64,000 nt of DNA from Pelomonas saccharophila_A (lineage in GTDB: Bacteria; Pseudomonadota; Gammaproteobacteria; Burkholderiales; Burkholderiaceae_C), in the NCBI RefSeq assembly GCF_031458095.1, contig NZ_JAVDXU010000003.1, positions 186,001 through 250,000 of the forward strand, given 5' to 3'. The notes beneath the pieces are model-generated. The model did no database searches, had not been told where the DNA came from, and saw only the letters and a program-made list of their open reading frames with translations. Made by a program: the position numbers and the translations under genes. This document shows positions 1 to 9,900 of this stretch, one piece after another. Each line of letters begins with the position of its first letter. The first letter of the stretch is position 1.

Positions 1-566
1 CAGCCCGGGTAGCTGCGCAGGATCTCGCCGATCTGCGCCCATTGGTGGCCCTGCATGCCGGCCATCAGGATGAAGGTGTGGTCATCATGGGCCGTCGATC
101 CGGGAGCCACCGTCCCGACCACCTTCAATGTGTTCGCCCAGGCGTCCAGGAACTCCACCGCCTTGTCGGCATAGCGCGTATCGCCCGACAGCTTCCAGCG
201 CAGCGCCAGGCTCCAGGCGCGCCAGATGTCGACATACATGTTGTTCTTGCTGCCATCGGCCCGGTAGACGGCCGGCAGCGGGAAGGGTTTGGTGTCCAGC
301 GTGGCGAAGCGATCGGCGCACAGCTTGTTCCACCAGTTCGTCCAGGGCTGCTGGCCCAGCCTGATGTGCTCGCGGATGCGCTTGAAGTCGTCGTCCGTGG
401 CCAACAGGCCCGGATGGCGGAAGACCCCGCTCACTGAAGCGGCGACGCCCGTCGCGTCGGCGTGGGCCGGCGAACTTGCCAGCAGGGGCAAAGCCGGCAG
501 CAATCCGAGGCCGGCGGCAAATGAGCGCCGCACCGGATCCGGGCGCGTTTCGTCGTAGGTGTTCAT
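1..566 (-). CDS. Alginate-lyase-like exported protein, 3' part outside window
   Basis: Reading back from an ATG at 564-566, the frame stays open to the window edge (188 codons, C-terminus missing). The N-terminus has a twin-arginine-like signal: an RRSF start, a hydrophobic stretch GLGLLPALPLLA and an AHA-type cleavage site near residue 36. The mature part opens with a HPGLL element, then an Asp-rich stretch and PWTNWWNKL. This is the usual opening of the alginate lyase family (alpha/alpha-toroid polysaccharide lyases acting in the periplasm). Later blocks include DIWRAWSLALRWKLSGD and a HDDHTF segment. The catalytic residues would lie further on, so the substrate (alginate or another uronate polymer) cannot be fixed. 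The frame is supported by protein-like content and the signal peptide. It could also be a related heparinase-like hydrolase. Confidence 0.7.
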   Translation of the reverse strand, partial: MNTYDETRPDPVRRSFAAGLGLLPALPLLASSPAHADATGVAASVSGVFRHPGLLATDDDFKRIREHIRLGQQPWTNWWNKLCADRFATLDTKPFPLPAVYRADGSKNNMYVDIWRAWSLALRWKLSGDTRYADKAVEFLDAWANTLKVVGTVAPGSTAHDDHTFILMAGMQGHQWAQIGEILRSYPG

Positions 567-690
567 CAGGTTCCTTGAAGATGAGCAAGCGTCCAAGCCA
601 TCGGTGCTGCGCACGTGGCCGGCCCGGGTTGTAGGGGGCACCCAGGCTGGAGTCATGACGAGAGGCAGACACCACACGTCATTTACCAAA

Positions 691-701
691 GGTTTCAAAC
701 C
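691..701. promoter_or_regulatory. Small palindrome upstream of the lyase-like gene
   Basis: GGTTTCAAACC is a perfect 5+1+5 palindrome in the 179-bp gap between the end of the unknown gene at 746 and the lyase-like start at 566. It lies about 125 bp upstream of the lyase-like start codon, so it could be an operator for that gene. At this length it could also occur by chance. Confidence 0.2.
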
Positions 702-745
702 GCATCACCGGGAGGTGTCAGTGCCGCCGCGGTCCGCGTCACGGT

Positions 746-1768
746 TCAGGCAGGCGGATGGACGATGGCCGCGCCCTTCGAATCGGCTGCAGGCCGCACT
801 GGCTCGTCTTCGGGCCTCAGCTCGCAGCTGACCGGCTCTTCGCCGTCCCCGATGGCCGCGCTCAATGCCGACCTGATCGTGTCCTGGGGGATCAGGCCCT
901 GGTACTGGCGCTCCAGCTCCAGGAACTGCGAATGCGAGGCATCGTCAACGAGCAACCGCGAAGGGCTCATGAAATTCGACCGATCACCGTCCTGACCGAA
1001 GAAGGCCTCTTGCGAGCGTTCCTTGAGTGCGACGGCCATCCGCGAGCGGAGATCGGCGAGCTCACAGTCGGACCAATTGGTGACAAGGGTGTCCAGTTGC
1101 TCAAGCGCCGACGACAGCACCTCGATCGGCATCTCCGTCAAAGCCGTGAGGCCTTGGGTGGCCAGCAGGCCTTCGAAGTAGCCGAGGTGCCGCATCATGC
1201 GCCGCGTCATCGGATGCAGGTCGAGCAACTGCTTCAGCCTCCGGTGCATTGGTTGGGCGTCCGCGATGGCCTTGGACACCGCCAGCGGCGCAGGCGGGGC
1301 GCGGCGCTTGCGGGCGATCACGATGTGCAGGGCCTTGCCGTCGCGCAGGAGACTGACATCCACCGAAAGCAAATAGGCCACGGCGGCAAATGGCCGGCCC
1401 AGCGCCCGCATGACCCTGCTTGCGGACGCCGTGTTCCTGGAATGGCGGGGTCGGCTTGCTGCGGCGGCAGCGCGGGCTGCCTGTTGCGAGCCCATGCCCG
1501 ACCTGAGCGGCTGTTTCGCATCGACGGCTCCCGGCCGCATGCGCCTCTGGACGGCGTTGCGCATTTGAGTCCACCAATGCTGCGCCGATCGATCGGCGCG
1601 CGTTGGCGGTTTGCCGTTGCTGCATTGCTGCGCTGGCGGCGGGTCCGCGGTCGCCCCCTCCTCGGCGAGGGTCGGCAACCAAAGCGTGGATTCCACAGGC
1701 GCAGGCTTGCCGGGTTGGGGACGCTGCGCGAGACGAAAGGCGGCGAAGGGATTGAGTGCGAGAGTCAT
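746..1768 (-). CDS. Conserved-looking hypothetical protein, third gene of wHTH/HD-GYP operon
   Basis: This 340-residue protein matches no family I recognise. The ATG at 1766-1768 is chosen because a GGAG sits about 10 bases upstream and the start lies 20 bp after the HD-GYP stop. An earlier in-frame start at 1801 would overlap that gene. The first 150 residues are Arg/Ala/Pro-rich and of low complexity, with an Ala run near residues 95-105. The C-terminal half looks folded and largely helical, with regularly spaced Leu (for example YFEGLLATQGLTALTEMP). No signal peptide or membrane segment is evident, so a cytoplasmic protein is likely. Being last in an operon with a DNA-binding protein and an HD-GYP protein suggests a role in the same signalling output; this is inference. 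Confidence 0.6.
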   Translation of the reverse strand: MTLALNPFAAFRLAQRPQPGKPAPVESTLWLPTLAEEGATADPPPAQQCSNGKPPTRADRSAQHWWTQMRNAVQRRMRPGAVDAKQPLRSGMGSQQAARAAAAASRPRHSRNTASASRVMRALGRPFAAVAYLLSVDVSLLRDGKALHIVIARKRRAPPAPLAVSKAIADAQPMHRRLKQLLDLHPMTRRMMRHLGYFEGLLATQGLTALTEMPIEVLSSALEQLDTLVTNWSDCELADLRSRMAVALKERSQEAFFGQDGDRSNFMSPSRLLVDDASHSQFLELERQYQGLIPQDTIRSALSAAIGDGEEPVSCELRPEDEPVRPAADSKGAAIVHPPA

Positions 1769-1788
1769 GATCGTGGAGCTCCGGGCGG

Positions 1789-2469
1789 CTAGACGAAGCA
1801 CCGCGTGTGCATGCCACGCGACAGCTCGTCGCCCTGCAGGAGGGTCGGGACGGAAGAAATCTCCAGGCTGCCAAGGCTGGAAACGCCGAGGGCTTGCTGA
1901 TGCCAGTCGACGGGCAGGCGGGCGGCCACCTCACGCATCGCGTCGGCACACCGTGGATCGAACTGCCGACCTCGCTGCGAAGCGACATAGGCCATGACGT
2001 CACGAAGCGGCCACGCGGGCTTGTAGCAACGCTCCTCGCTCAGCGCGTCAAACACGTCGGCGACAGCGGTGATGCGGGCGGCCAACGGAATTGCCAGCCG
2101 CGCCAGGCCGAAGGGATAGCCCCTGCCGTTCCACCATTCATGGTGCAGGAGCGCCACTTGCGCCGCCAGGCGGCGGGGGGGACCGCCCGACAACAGCGTC
2201 CAGGCGCCGAACACCACGTGCATCTCCACTTGGTGTCGCTCGCCCGCGTCGAGTCGGCCTGGCTTGCTGAGCACGGATTCGTCGACGAAGCGCTTGCCGA
2301 CGTCGTGGAAGCTGGCTGCCTCCTCTACCCCCTCGACAGTTGCCGCATCCAGCTCCAGGAAACGCGCAATCCGTCCGGCGAGCCACGCGGTGCGCAGACC
2401 ATGGTGATCCACGGCAGGGCCGGCATCGGCGGCTCCTGGCGCCAGGACCGCTTCCGAATGCGCTCGCAT
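1789..2469 (-). CDS. HD-GYP domain protein (putative cyclic-di-GMP phosphodiesterase)
   Basis: This 226-residue protein is essentially one HD-GYP domain, a metal-dependent hydrolase fold that typically degrades cyclic di-GMP. The metal-binding HD is at residues 55-56 in FHDVGK. Next come His84, the HHE at 109-111 and the GYP at 117-119 (HHEWWNGRGYP), then the typical VADVFDAL helix near 137-143. The usual Asp in HHExxDGxGYP is Asn here. There is no receiver or sensor domain, so partner proteins must supply any regulation. The ATG at 2469 lies 7 bp after the stop of the winged-helix gene, which implies co-transcription. Longer in-frame starts would overlap that gene. The HD-GYP assignment is firm; activity on cyclic di-GMP is inferred. 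Confidence 0.85.
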   Translation of the reverse strand: MRAHSEAVLAPGAADAGPAVDHHGLRTAWLAGRIARFLELDAATVEGVEEAASFHDVGKRFVDESVLSKPGRLDAGERHQVEMHVVFGAWTLLSGGPPRRLAAQVALLHHEWWNGRGYPFGLARLAIPLAARITAVADVFDALSEERCYKPAWPLRDVMAYVASQRGRQFDPRCADAMREVAARLPVDWHQQALGVSSLGSLEISSVPTLLQGDELSRGMHTRCFV

Positions 2470-2476
2470 GCCGGCT

Positions 2477-2896
2477 TCAAGCGCGGTGCGCGACGTCGTC
2501 CAGGGCGGCCACGAAGCGGTAGCCGAAGCGGTGCGAGGTTTGGATGAACGCTCCGGTCCCGCCCTGCCTCTCGCACAGGGCAGCCCGGATCCGCGCAATC
2601 GCGGCGGCCACCGAGCCGACCTGAACTTCCCGCTCGTGCCAGACCGCGTTCAGCAACTCGTCGATGGACAAGGTGCGGTTTCGATGCTCGATCAGATAAA
2701 CGAGGAGGTCGAATGGGCGCGGCTGCAGTTTGCGCGGCATGCCACGGACCAGGATCTTGCGGCAGACGGGATGGACCTCGCACTCACCGAAGCGATAGAC
2801 CGGCGACCGGCTCGCCTCCTCGGGACAAGCCGGGCTCGCGGGCAGGTCAATGCCCGAGGCGGCCTGGTGCGGGCCGGAATGCGGAATCGTCAACAT
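2477..2896 (-). CDS. Stand-alone OmpR/PhoB-type winged-helix DNA-binding protein
   Basis: This 139-residue protein consists of a disordered N-terminus of about 33 residues and one C-terminal Trans_reg_C winged helix (about 35-131). Typical blocks are KLQPRPFDLLVYLIEH, the VWHEREVQVGSVAAAIARIR recognition region and the wing HRFGYRFVA. It has no receiver domain and no transmembrane or ToxR/CadC-like sensor part, so how it is controlled is unclear. A GGAG lies 8 bases before the ATG at 2894-2896. It is the first gene of a three-gene operon with an HD-GYP protein. The repeats directly upstream (2924-3021) are natural candidates for its own operator. Confidence 0.8.
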   Translation of the reverse strand: MLTIPHSGPHQAASGIDLPASPACPEEASRSPVYRFGECEVHPVCRKILVRGMPRKLQPRPFDLLVYLIEHRNRTLSIDELLNAVWHEREVQVGSVAAAIARIRAALCERQGGTGAFIQTSHRFGYRFVAALDDVAHRA

Positions 2897-2923
2897 CGAG
2901 GATCTCCGTGTAGCGGTTGATCA

Positions 2924-2949
2924 TTTGTGTAGGTTTAACTCTACACAAA
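2924..2949. promoter_or_regulatory. Inverted repeat upstream of winged-helix operon (candidate operator)
   Basis: TTTGTGTAG (2924-2932) and CTACACAAA (2941-2949) form a perfect 9-bp inverted repeat with an 8-bp spacer, 28 bp upstream of the start codon at 2896. The gap also holds two copies of AAACACTACG (2948-2957 and 3012-3021) and a CTAC/GTAG pair at about 2997-3008. OmpR-type winged helices usually bind such repeats, so autoregulation is a reasonable inference. Confidence 0.5.
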
Positions 2950-3039
2950 ACACTACGACGGGACCCAAGGAAAATCGTTCCTAGTTCACGGATTCACTAC
3001 CAATGTAGATGAAACACTACGTGACAAAGTGTGCGCCGG

Positions 3040-3717
3040 TCAGCCGGTCAGTCCCAGCTTGATCGAATAGCGCACCAGATCACTGAGGCTGTTCTGCCCG
3101 AGCTTTTCCATCAGCCTGGACTTGTAGGTGCTGACGGTATTGGGCGCCACGTTCATGTCGGCCGCGATGTCGACCAGGGCCCGCCCCTGCACCAAGGCCA
3201 CCAGAACCTGGCGTTCCCGCGCTGACAGCTGGTCCAGGGGTTGCGGCACGCCGGCCTGCGGCCGGATCAGCGCAGCGCTGAGGGTGGGATCGACATAGCT
3301 GCGCCCCGCCGCCACCTGATGCACCGCCTCGATGAGCAGCTCGGTCGAGATGTCCTTGGTCAGGTAGCCGCCGGCTCCGGCCTCCAGCGCCCGCCGGGCG
3401 ATGTGCGGATCCGCATGCATGGTCAGCACCAGCACGGGCAGCTTGGGGTGCGCCTTGACGATGCGCTCGATGAGGTCGACATCCGTGCACCCCGGCATGA
3501 GCAGGTCCAGCAGCACCAGATCGACGTCGAGGCGCTGCAGATGCCACAAGACCTCGGAAGCCGTCGCCGCCTCCCCCGCCAATTCGATGGTCGGGTCCAG
3601 CTCCAGCACCTTGCGAAGACCTTCACGTACCAAGGCGTGATCGTCGGCGATCATGACGCGGGTCCGGCGCCCGGCCTCAGGCTGGCCAGCGTCGGGACGG
3701 TCGGATGCAGTGCTCAT
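3040..3717 (-). CDS. NarL/FixJ-family response regulator (receiver + LuxR HTH)
   Basis: This 225-residue regulator has an N-terminal receiver with the acidic pair Asp25-Asp26, phospho-acceptor Asp71 (LLDLLMPG) and a TKD Lys. A C-terminal LuxR/GerE helix-turn-helix (LSARERQVLVALVQGR ... NTVSTYKSRLMEKL) completes it. The ATG at 3717 is chosen because upstream extensions run into the intergenic promoter. It diverges from two sensor kinases of the matching HisKA_3 class, with a 132-bp shared control region. That arrangement makes it the probable common output of both kinases. Targets are unknown; autoregulation through the palindrome at 3760-3775 is plausible. Confidence 0.9.
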   Translation of the reverse strand: MSTASDRPDAGQPEAGRRTRVMIADDHALVREGLRKVLELDPTIELAGEAATASEVLWHLQRLDVDLVLLDLLMPGCTDVDLIERIVKAHPKLPVLVLTMHADPHIARRALEAGAGGYLTKDISTELLIEAVHQVAAGRSYVDPTLSAALIRPQAGVPQPLDQLSARERQVLVALVQGRALVDIAADMNVAPNTVSTYKSRLMEKLGQNSLSDLVRYSIKLGLTG

Positions 3718-3759
3718 GGGGTTCTTTATCGGGTTGAGTCGCCCGTCGGGACTATGATC

Positions 3760-3787
3760 GTCGATTTTAATCGACAAAACTCGACAA
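3760..3787. promoter_or_regulatory. Palindrome plus direct repeat in the divergent regulator/kinase promoter
   Basis: GTCGATT-TT-AATCGAC (3760-3775) is an inverted repeat with 7-bp arms. TCGACAA occurs at 3771-3777 and again at 3781-3787, one helical turn apart. The element lies between the response regulator (start 3717) and the first kinase (start 3850), the expected place for a LuxR-type regulator site. Confidence 0.45.
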
Positions 3788-3849
3788 GGGTGGCGAGCGT
3801 GTTTCAAGCTGATGAAACACGACATGCCAATTCGGAGGCCAGGATCGCC

Positions 3850-6800
3850 ATGATCAGTCGGACGGTGGGCTCAGGTGGGCTGCGAGTACCGCTCCTGCTC
3901 GGTGCTCTGACATGGGCCGGCAGGAACTTGCCCCGCTGGGCCTGGTGGCCGCTCTTGATCCTGGCCCTTGTCTTTGCGGGGCCCCTGCGCGCCGAGCAGG
4001 CCTCCTTGCGCGAATTCGGGCCGGCCGACGGGCTGGAAAGCCTGGGCGTGCAGGCGGCGGCACAGGATGCCGAGGGCTTTCTTTGGGTCGGCACCCAGAA
4101 CGGCCTCTATCGCTTCGATGGCGTTCGATTCCGGCGCGTCGGCACGGCGCAAGGCCTGGCATGGATCAGCGCGCTGGCACCGCAGGGCGATGGACTGTGG
4201 GTGGCCACCTTCGATGGCTTGTGGTGGTGGCACCGGGGGCAACTGGTGGCTGTGCCCGGGCCCGACGGCAAGCCCCTGAAGATCGTGGGGCCGAACGCGC
4301 TGGCGCCAGCTCCCGACCGGACCCTGTGGGTGGCCACCAAGGACGGCCTGCACCGCGTCACGCCCTCGCAAGGCGGTGGCGGCTGGCGCGTCGAGCGCAC
4401 GCTGCCCGAGGATACGCGGCGTCCCTGGCTGCGGCAGGTGGAGGATGGCCTGGCGGTCCTGCGCGACGGCACGCTCTGGTTTGCCTGTGGCTCGGCCTTG
4501 TGTCGGCTGCGCGAAGGCGCTGTCGAGCGTTTCGGCAAAGAGCGCGGCGTGCCAGCCGCGCGCTGGGATTGCGTGATGCCGGGCAGCAACGGTTCGCTGT
4601 GGGTCAGAGGGGGCGCCTATCTGCTGGAACTGGCGCCAGGCGCCGAGCGCTTCGTGCCGCATACCGACGCCGGGTTGGAGTCGGACGAGGTCAGCGCCTA
4701 TCCATTGGCAGAAGATGCGCAGCGACGCATTCTGACCGCCACCCGCAGCGCCGTGCTGCGCTGGGACGGACGACGATGGGAGCGCTTTGGCGAGGCGTCG
4801 GGCCTCTCGTTCCATGTGCGCGTGGGCGCTTTGCTGGCAGACCGCGAAGGCGGGCTCTGGCTGGGGGCGCTGGGCGCCGGCCTGCTGCAGTGGCGGGGTT
4901 ACGCCCATTGGGAGACCTGGTCATCGGGGGACGGCCTGCCCTCGGACGAGGTCTGGCGCTTCCTGCGCGCCGGTCCGGCTGCCTCCGACCCGCTATACGT
5001 GGGCACCGGCAGGGGGGTGGCCGTGCTGGACACCCAGGCCCGGCGCTTTCGCCCGCTGGCATCCAACGCTTCAGGCGCCGTGGACATCGGTGCGCTGGCG
5101 GTCGATGCGAAGGGCCGCTTGTGGGCAGGCACCTGGGGTGGCCAGGTCGTGCGCCATGGCGGCACGCCGGTCGGGCCTGGTCGGGTGGAGGCCCGCCTGC
5201 GAAGCGGTGACACGGTCTACGGCTTGATGCCTGACGCACCGGAGGGGCCGCTCATCGTCGGTTTGCGCCAGCTTTACAGCTGGCAGCCCGGGCGAGTGCA
5301 GATCCTGCCTGAGGCCGAAGTGGGCAAGGGCGACTTCGGCTGCGCCTGTCGTGACCGGGATGGCCGGCTCTGGGTGGGCGGCTCGGCATCTCTGCTGAGC
5401 CCTCGAAAAGGGCGTTGGCAGCGCTTCGATGCCGGAGGTGGCGCGGTCTACCACATCGCCTGCCTGCGGGATGGCAGCCTGATGGTGTCCAACGGCGAGG
5501 ACGGCATTCACAGGCTTCGCTTGCAGGGTGATGAATTCCTGCGCAGCAAGGAGACGCCGAAGCTGCTGCAGGGGCGTCAGGTGCTGGGCCTGCTGGAGGA
5601 CAGCCGCGGCTGGTGGTGGGTGAACACGGATGCCGGCGTGGCCGTGTTCAATGGCCAGCACTGGCGCTGGCTCGACCAACAGGCCGGGCTGGTGTGGAGC
5701 GACACCTCGGGCGACAGCCTGTACGAGGACGTCGACGGCAGCATCTGGGTGGGCACCAGCCGCGGCGCCTCGCACATTCGCGTCCCGCAGGCCCTGTTCG
5801 AGCCGGTCCGCGGCAAGGTGTCCTTGGAGGAAGTGCGCAGTGGCGAGCACAGCTGGCCGCTGTCCCGGGGCGAGAACAGTGTCCGCTTCCCTTGGGGACG
5901 GGATGTGATCGAGGTGCCGCTGTCAGCGCCGGTTTTCACGATGCGCAGCGCGATGCGCATCGAATACCGTGTGCTCGGCTTCGACGACCGCTGGGCGCAA
6001 GCACCGCCAGACGCTGTCAGGCTGGCCGGACTACCGCCGGGCTCCTATCGCTTCGAAGCTCGCGTGGTGGATCGGGACCTCGGCGTCGAATCGCCGGCCA
6101 GTGGCTTCGGCTTCGACGTCGAACCGCCGTGGTGGCTGACGTGGCAGGCCTATGCCGCCATGGTTTTGAGCGTCCTGCTGCTGGTCTGGCTGTTGCATGG
6201 TTGGCGGGTCCGCCGGGTGCAGGGGCATGCGGCGGCGCTGGAAGCGTTGATACGGCAGCGCACCCGGGAGCTCGAGACCTCGCGCCAGGCACTGCGCGAG
6301 CTGGGCGCGCACAACATCCTCGCCGTTGAAGAGGAACGCAGGCGGGTGGCCAGGGAGCTGCACGACGAACTCGGCCAGCAGTTGGTCGCCATGCGCATGG
6401 AGATGTCTGTCCTGAAGGCCGGCGGCGATGCCGGTCGTCCACCGACCGGTGAGCAATGGCAAGCCCTGCGGGAGCGTGTCGATCACATCACCGGCAGCAT
6501 GCGCGGCCTGGTCCAGAATCTGCGGCCGCCGGCATTGGATGGCGGGCTTGAGGCAGGACTGCAATGGCTTGGCGCCGAGTACGAACGCAGCTCCGGCAAT
6601 TCCTGCCGCGTGGAGGTCGACGCCGACGCGCGCCTGCTGGAACCCGACGCCAAGATCATGATCTTTCGCGTGGCCCAGGAGTCGCTCAGCAATGTGATGC
6701 GCCATGCCAAGGCGGCGAGCGCCAGCCTGCAGTTGCGGCATGGCCCGTCCGGCTGGGACCTGCGCATCGAAGACGACGGCATTGGATTCGACACGACAGC

Positions 6801-6948
6801 CCCTCGCAGCGGCTTCGGACTGCTGTCGATGCAGGAACGCGCCGAGCTGCTCGGAGGCGCGCTGAGCATCGACACTGGCCCGGGCCGGGGCACGCGCGTG
6901 CACCTGCATCTGCCGGAACGACAACCGGACACGACAGAGTCCACCTGA
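3850..6948 (+). CDS. Beta-propeller (reg_prop) sensor histidine kinase A
   Basis: This 1032-residue membrane sensor kinase begins with an N-terminal hydrophobic segment (about residues 18-45, an uncleaved anchor or signal). A long periplasmic two-component-regulator propeller follows, with repeats such as GFLWVGTQNGLYRFDG, RTLWVATKDGLHRV, GGLWLGALGAGLLQW and GSIWVGTSRGASHI. A Y_Y_Y-like immunoglobulin-type domain precedes a transmembrane helix at about 763-787. HisKA_3 has phospho-acceptor His838 in RELHDELGQQ, and a HATPase_c domain has EDDGIGFD and GFGLLSMQER. GGAGG at 3834-3838 supports the ATG at 3850. Such propeller sensors commonly respond to oligosaccharides or other periplasmic ligands; the ligand here is unknown. 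Its partner is probably the divergent NarL-type regulator. Confidence 0.9.
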   Translation: MISRTVGSGGLRVPLLLGALTWAGRNLPRWAWWPLLILALVFAGPLRAEQASLREFGPADGLESLGVQAAAQDAEGFLWVGTQNGLYRFDGVRFRRVGTAQGLAWISALAPQGDGLWVATFDGLWWWHRGQLVAVPGPDGKPLKIVGPNALAPAPDRTLWVATKDGLHRVTPSQGGGGWRVERTLPEDTRRPWLRQVEDGLAVLRDGTLWFACGSALCRLREGAVERFGKERGVPAARWDCVMPGSNGSLWVRGGAYLLELAPGAERFVPHTDAGLESDEVSAYPLAEDAQRRILTATRSAVLRWDGRRWERFGEASGLSFHVRVGALLADREGGLWLGALGAGLLQWRGYAHWETWSSGDGLPSDEVWRFLRAGPAASDPLYVGTGRGVAVLDTQARRFRPLASNASGAVDIGALAVDAKGRLWAGTWGGQVVRHGGTPVGPGRVEARLRSGDTVYGLMPDAPEGPLIVGLRQLYSWQPGRVQILPEAEVGKGDFGCACRDRDGRLWVGGSASLLSPRKGRWQRFDAGGGAVYHIACLRDGSLMVSNGEDGIHRLRLQGDEFLRSKETPKLLQGRQVLGLLEDSRGWWWVNTDAGVAVFNGQHWRWLDQQAGLVWSDTSGDSLYEDVDGSIWVGTSRGASHIRVPQALFEPVRGKVSLEEVRSGEHSWPLSRGENSVRFPWGRDVIEVPLSAPVFTMRSAMRIEYRVLGFDDRWAQAPPDAVRLAGLPPGSYRFEARVVDRDLGVESPASGFGFDVEPPWWLTWQAYAAMVLSVLLLVWLLHGWRVRRVQGHAAALEALIRQRTRELETSRQALRELGAHNILAVEEERRRVARELHDELGQQLVAMRMEMSVLKAGGDAGRPPTGEQWQALRERVDHITGSMRGLVQNLRPPALDGGLEAGLQWLGAEYERSSGNSCRVEVDADARLLEPDAKIMIFRVAQESLSNVMRHAKAASASLQLRHGPSGWDLRIEDDGIGFDTTAPRSGFGLLSMQERAELLGGALSIDTGPGRGTRVHLHLPERQPDTTEST

Positions 6949-6962
6949 TTCACACGCGCTGC

Positions 6963-9900
6963 ATGCCGACCCGATTGACGATCCACCGAATGCTGGCCCG
7001 CCTGGGCTGCGCCGGCGCCCTCGCGCTGGCATGCCTCGGCGCCTGGGCGCACGGCTGGGAGGCAAGCTCGACCCCCGTCTTCCGCCATGCCGGACTGCCC
7101 ACCAGCGTCTTCCCCTTGACCCTGCACCAGGACCGGCAGGGCCAGATCTGGATCGGCTCGCAGACGGGCCTGTTCCGCTGGGACGGCTACCAGCTGCAGC
7201 GCTTCGGCATGGACAGCGCCGAGCGCAGCAGCCTGCGCTCGCCCTACGTCAATGCCATTCATGAAGACGCCGCGGGGCGGCTCTGGATCGGCACGGACGG
7301 CGGCGGGCTGGCGCGAATCGATCCGCGAACGTCGGATTTCGTTGAAATCGGCGCCGGGCCGAAGGGATTGAGCGACGCGCGGCCCGCCTCGATGGCCGCT
7401 GATGGCGCAAGTGGGCTGTGGGTCGGCACCGGCAAGGGCCTCAATCGCGTCAACCTGACCACCGGCGAGGTGCAACGCCCCGGCGACGCCGGGATGCCCG
7501 GCGGCCTGGCTCCGAGGCGCATCATGGCCATGCTCGTCGACAGGCGAGGCGACCTGTGGGTCGGCATGGCTGCCGGGCTCTTCCAGCGCCCCGCAGGAGC
7601 CGACAGCTTCCGTCCCGTTCCGCTGCCGGGCTTCGAACGTGTGGAAGACGTGCGCCTGCTCACCGAAGACGCTGACGGGCGCCTTTGGATCGGCACGCGC
7701 GCCACCGGCGTCTACGTCCGTGACCCGGACACCGGCGGCACGCGGCGCATTCTGGACACGGAGTCCGGCAAGCCCCTGGAAGTCGATCCGCGAGCCATCA
7801 CGGATGCCGGAAACGGTGAAGTCTGGATCGGCAGCTGGGGCCAGGGCATCGTCAAGGTCGACACCCGCTCCTGGTCGACGCGAAAGGTGCACCACGACCG
7901 CGACGTCCAGGCCAGCCTGGCCGCCGACTTCGTCTCGACCATCTTCCGTGACCGCAGTGGCCTGGTATGGATTGGCGGTCCGGGAATGATGGAGATGACC
8001 GCTCCGACCCAGCGCGCCATCTCGACCTGGTACGGCAGCGGCGGCAGGCTCAGCGCGGGTGCCGCGGCGCAGGTGTCTGCCATCCTCGCGAGGCCGGATG
8101 GCAGCGTCTGGCTGGGCGACGGCGGCGGCGGGGTGGATATCGTCCCGCCAGATCGCGGGCCGGTCCGGCGCATCCCGTCGCAGGACGGTCAACCCCGGCA
8201 GTCCCTGCCCCGCGCCAGCGTGCTGTCCATGGCGGCGGCACCGGACGGGCGCGTCTTTGTCGCGACGGTCAGGGGCTTGTACGTCGCCGCGCCGGACGGC
8301 CGCCACGCGTCGCGTGTGGAGCTTCCCGACATGCCGCCGACCGCGCTGACGATGACGCTCTGCCAGTCCGGCAAGCGCCTCTGGCTGGGCGGCAGCAACG
8401 GCCTGCGCTGGCTCGACCTTGAAACCGCGGGCACGGCCTCAGCCGCTGCCGTCGCCCTCGCCGACGTGTCGATCCTGACGATCAACTGCAGCTCGGGCGA
8501 ACACCTCTGGATCGGCACGCCGACCGGTCTGCTGCGCTACCACCCCGCCACCGGCAAATCCGAGCGCCCCTGGGCCGAGGGAGGGCGCAGCGACGCCAGC
8601 CTGCCCGAGAGCGGGGTCAGCTCCATCGTGCGGGACGGCCGGGGACGGCTGTGGGTGGCCTTCTATGGCGCCGGCGTCTGCATCGTGACGCCGGGCGAGG
8701 CGCAGCGGGCCGACCGCGTCCAGTGCCTGGCTGAACAGCAAGGCATGCCGGACCTCGCGGTGAACGCGCTGGCCCTGGACGCCCAGGGCCATGCCTGGGC
8801 GAGCACGGACAACGGCATCGTCAGGATCGATGGGGATTCCCTGAAACCGGCGCCGCTGCAACTGGCGGACGGCCTGGGGCTGCAGGCTTACTGGATCTTC
8901 TCGGTGGGCACAACGCTCGACGGCGACATCCTTTTTGGCGGCAACGGGCTGACCATCGTGCACCCGGCGCAGTACCAGCCGTGGCGCTACCAGGCGCCGG
9001 TGACACTGACCCACGTCGACGGCCGCATGGCAACCGCGACCGACATCCGGCTCGACGCCTCGACCCGTTCCGTGCAGATGAACTTCGCGCTGCTCGACTA
9101 TTCGGCGCCGGACCGCGTCCGCTACAGCTATCGCCTGGCACCACTGGAAGCGTCCTGGACAGATGCGCCGGCGGAGTCGCGCATGGCGCGTTACACCAAC
9201 CTCAGACCCGGCGACTACAGCTTCGAGGTCAAGGCCCAGAACCGTGTCGGCGCCTGGACCACTGCGTCTTTCCCGATGCATGTGGAGCCCGCTTGGCACG
9301 AGACCGTGCCGGCGCGTGTGGCCGCAGCAGGCCTGATGCTGTTGCTGCTGTGGGCGGCGGTCCGCTGGCGACTCAGGATGCTCGCTCAGCGGACGGTGCA
9401 ACTCCGTGATCAGGTGGCCCAGCGTACGGCTGAACTGCAACAGCGTTCCGAACAGCTTGAAGCGTCCCGCCAGGCGTTGAGGCGACTGGGGGCGCACACG
9501 ACCCATACGCTGGAGGAAGAGCGCAAGCGCGTGGCGCGCGAGCTGCACGATGAACTGGGCCAGCAGCTGGTGGCGATGCGCATGGAGGTGTCGGTCCTCA
9601 AATCCCGCGCGGAGGCGGGTCAGCCCCCCACTCCCGAACAGTGGCAATTGGTCCGCGATCGCGTCGATCGCTTCACCGCGAGCATGCGCAGCCTGGTGGC
9701 CGACCTGAGGCCGCCGGCGCTGGATGGTGGCCTGGAGGCCGCCTTGCAATGGCTTGCCGCCGAGTACCGCCGGATGTCGGGCGCGAATTGCGACGTGCGG
9801 GTCGACCCGGACGTTCGAAGTCTGAAACCGGAAATCAAGACCATGCTCTTCCGCGTGGCGCAGGAATCGCTGAACAACGTCCTGCGGCACGCGGACGCCC

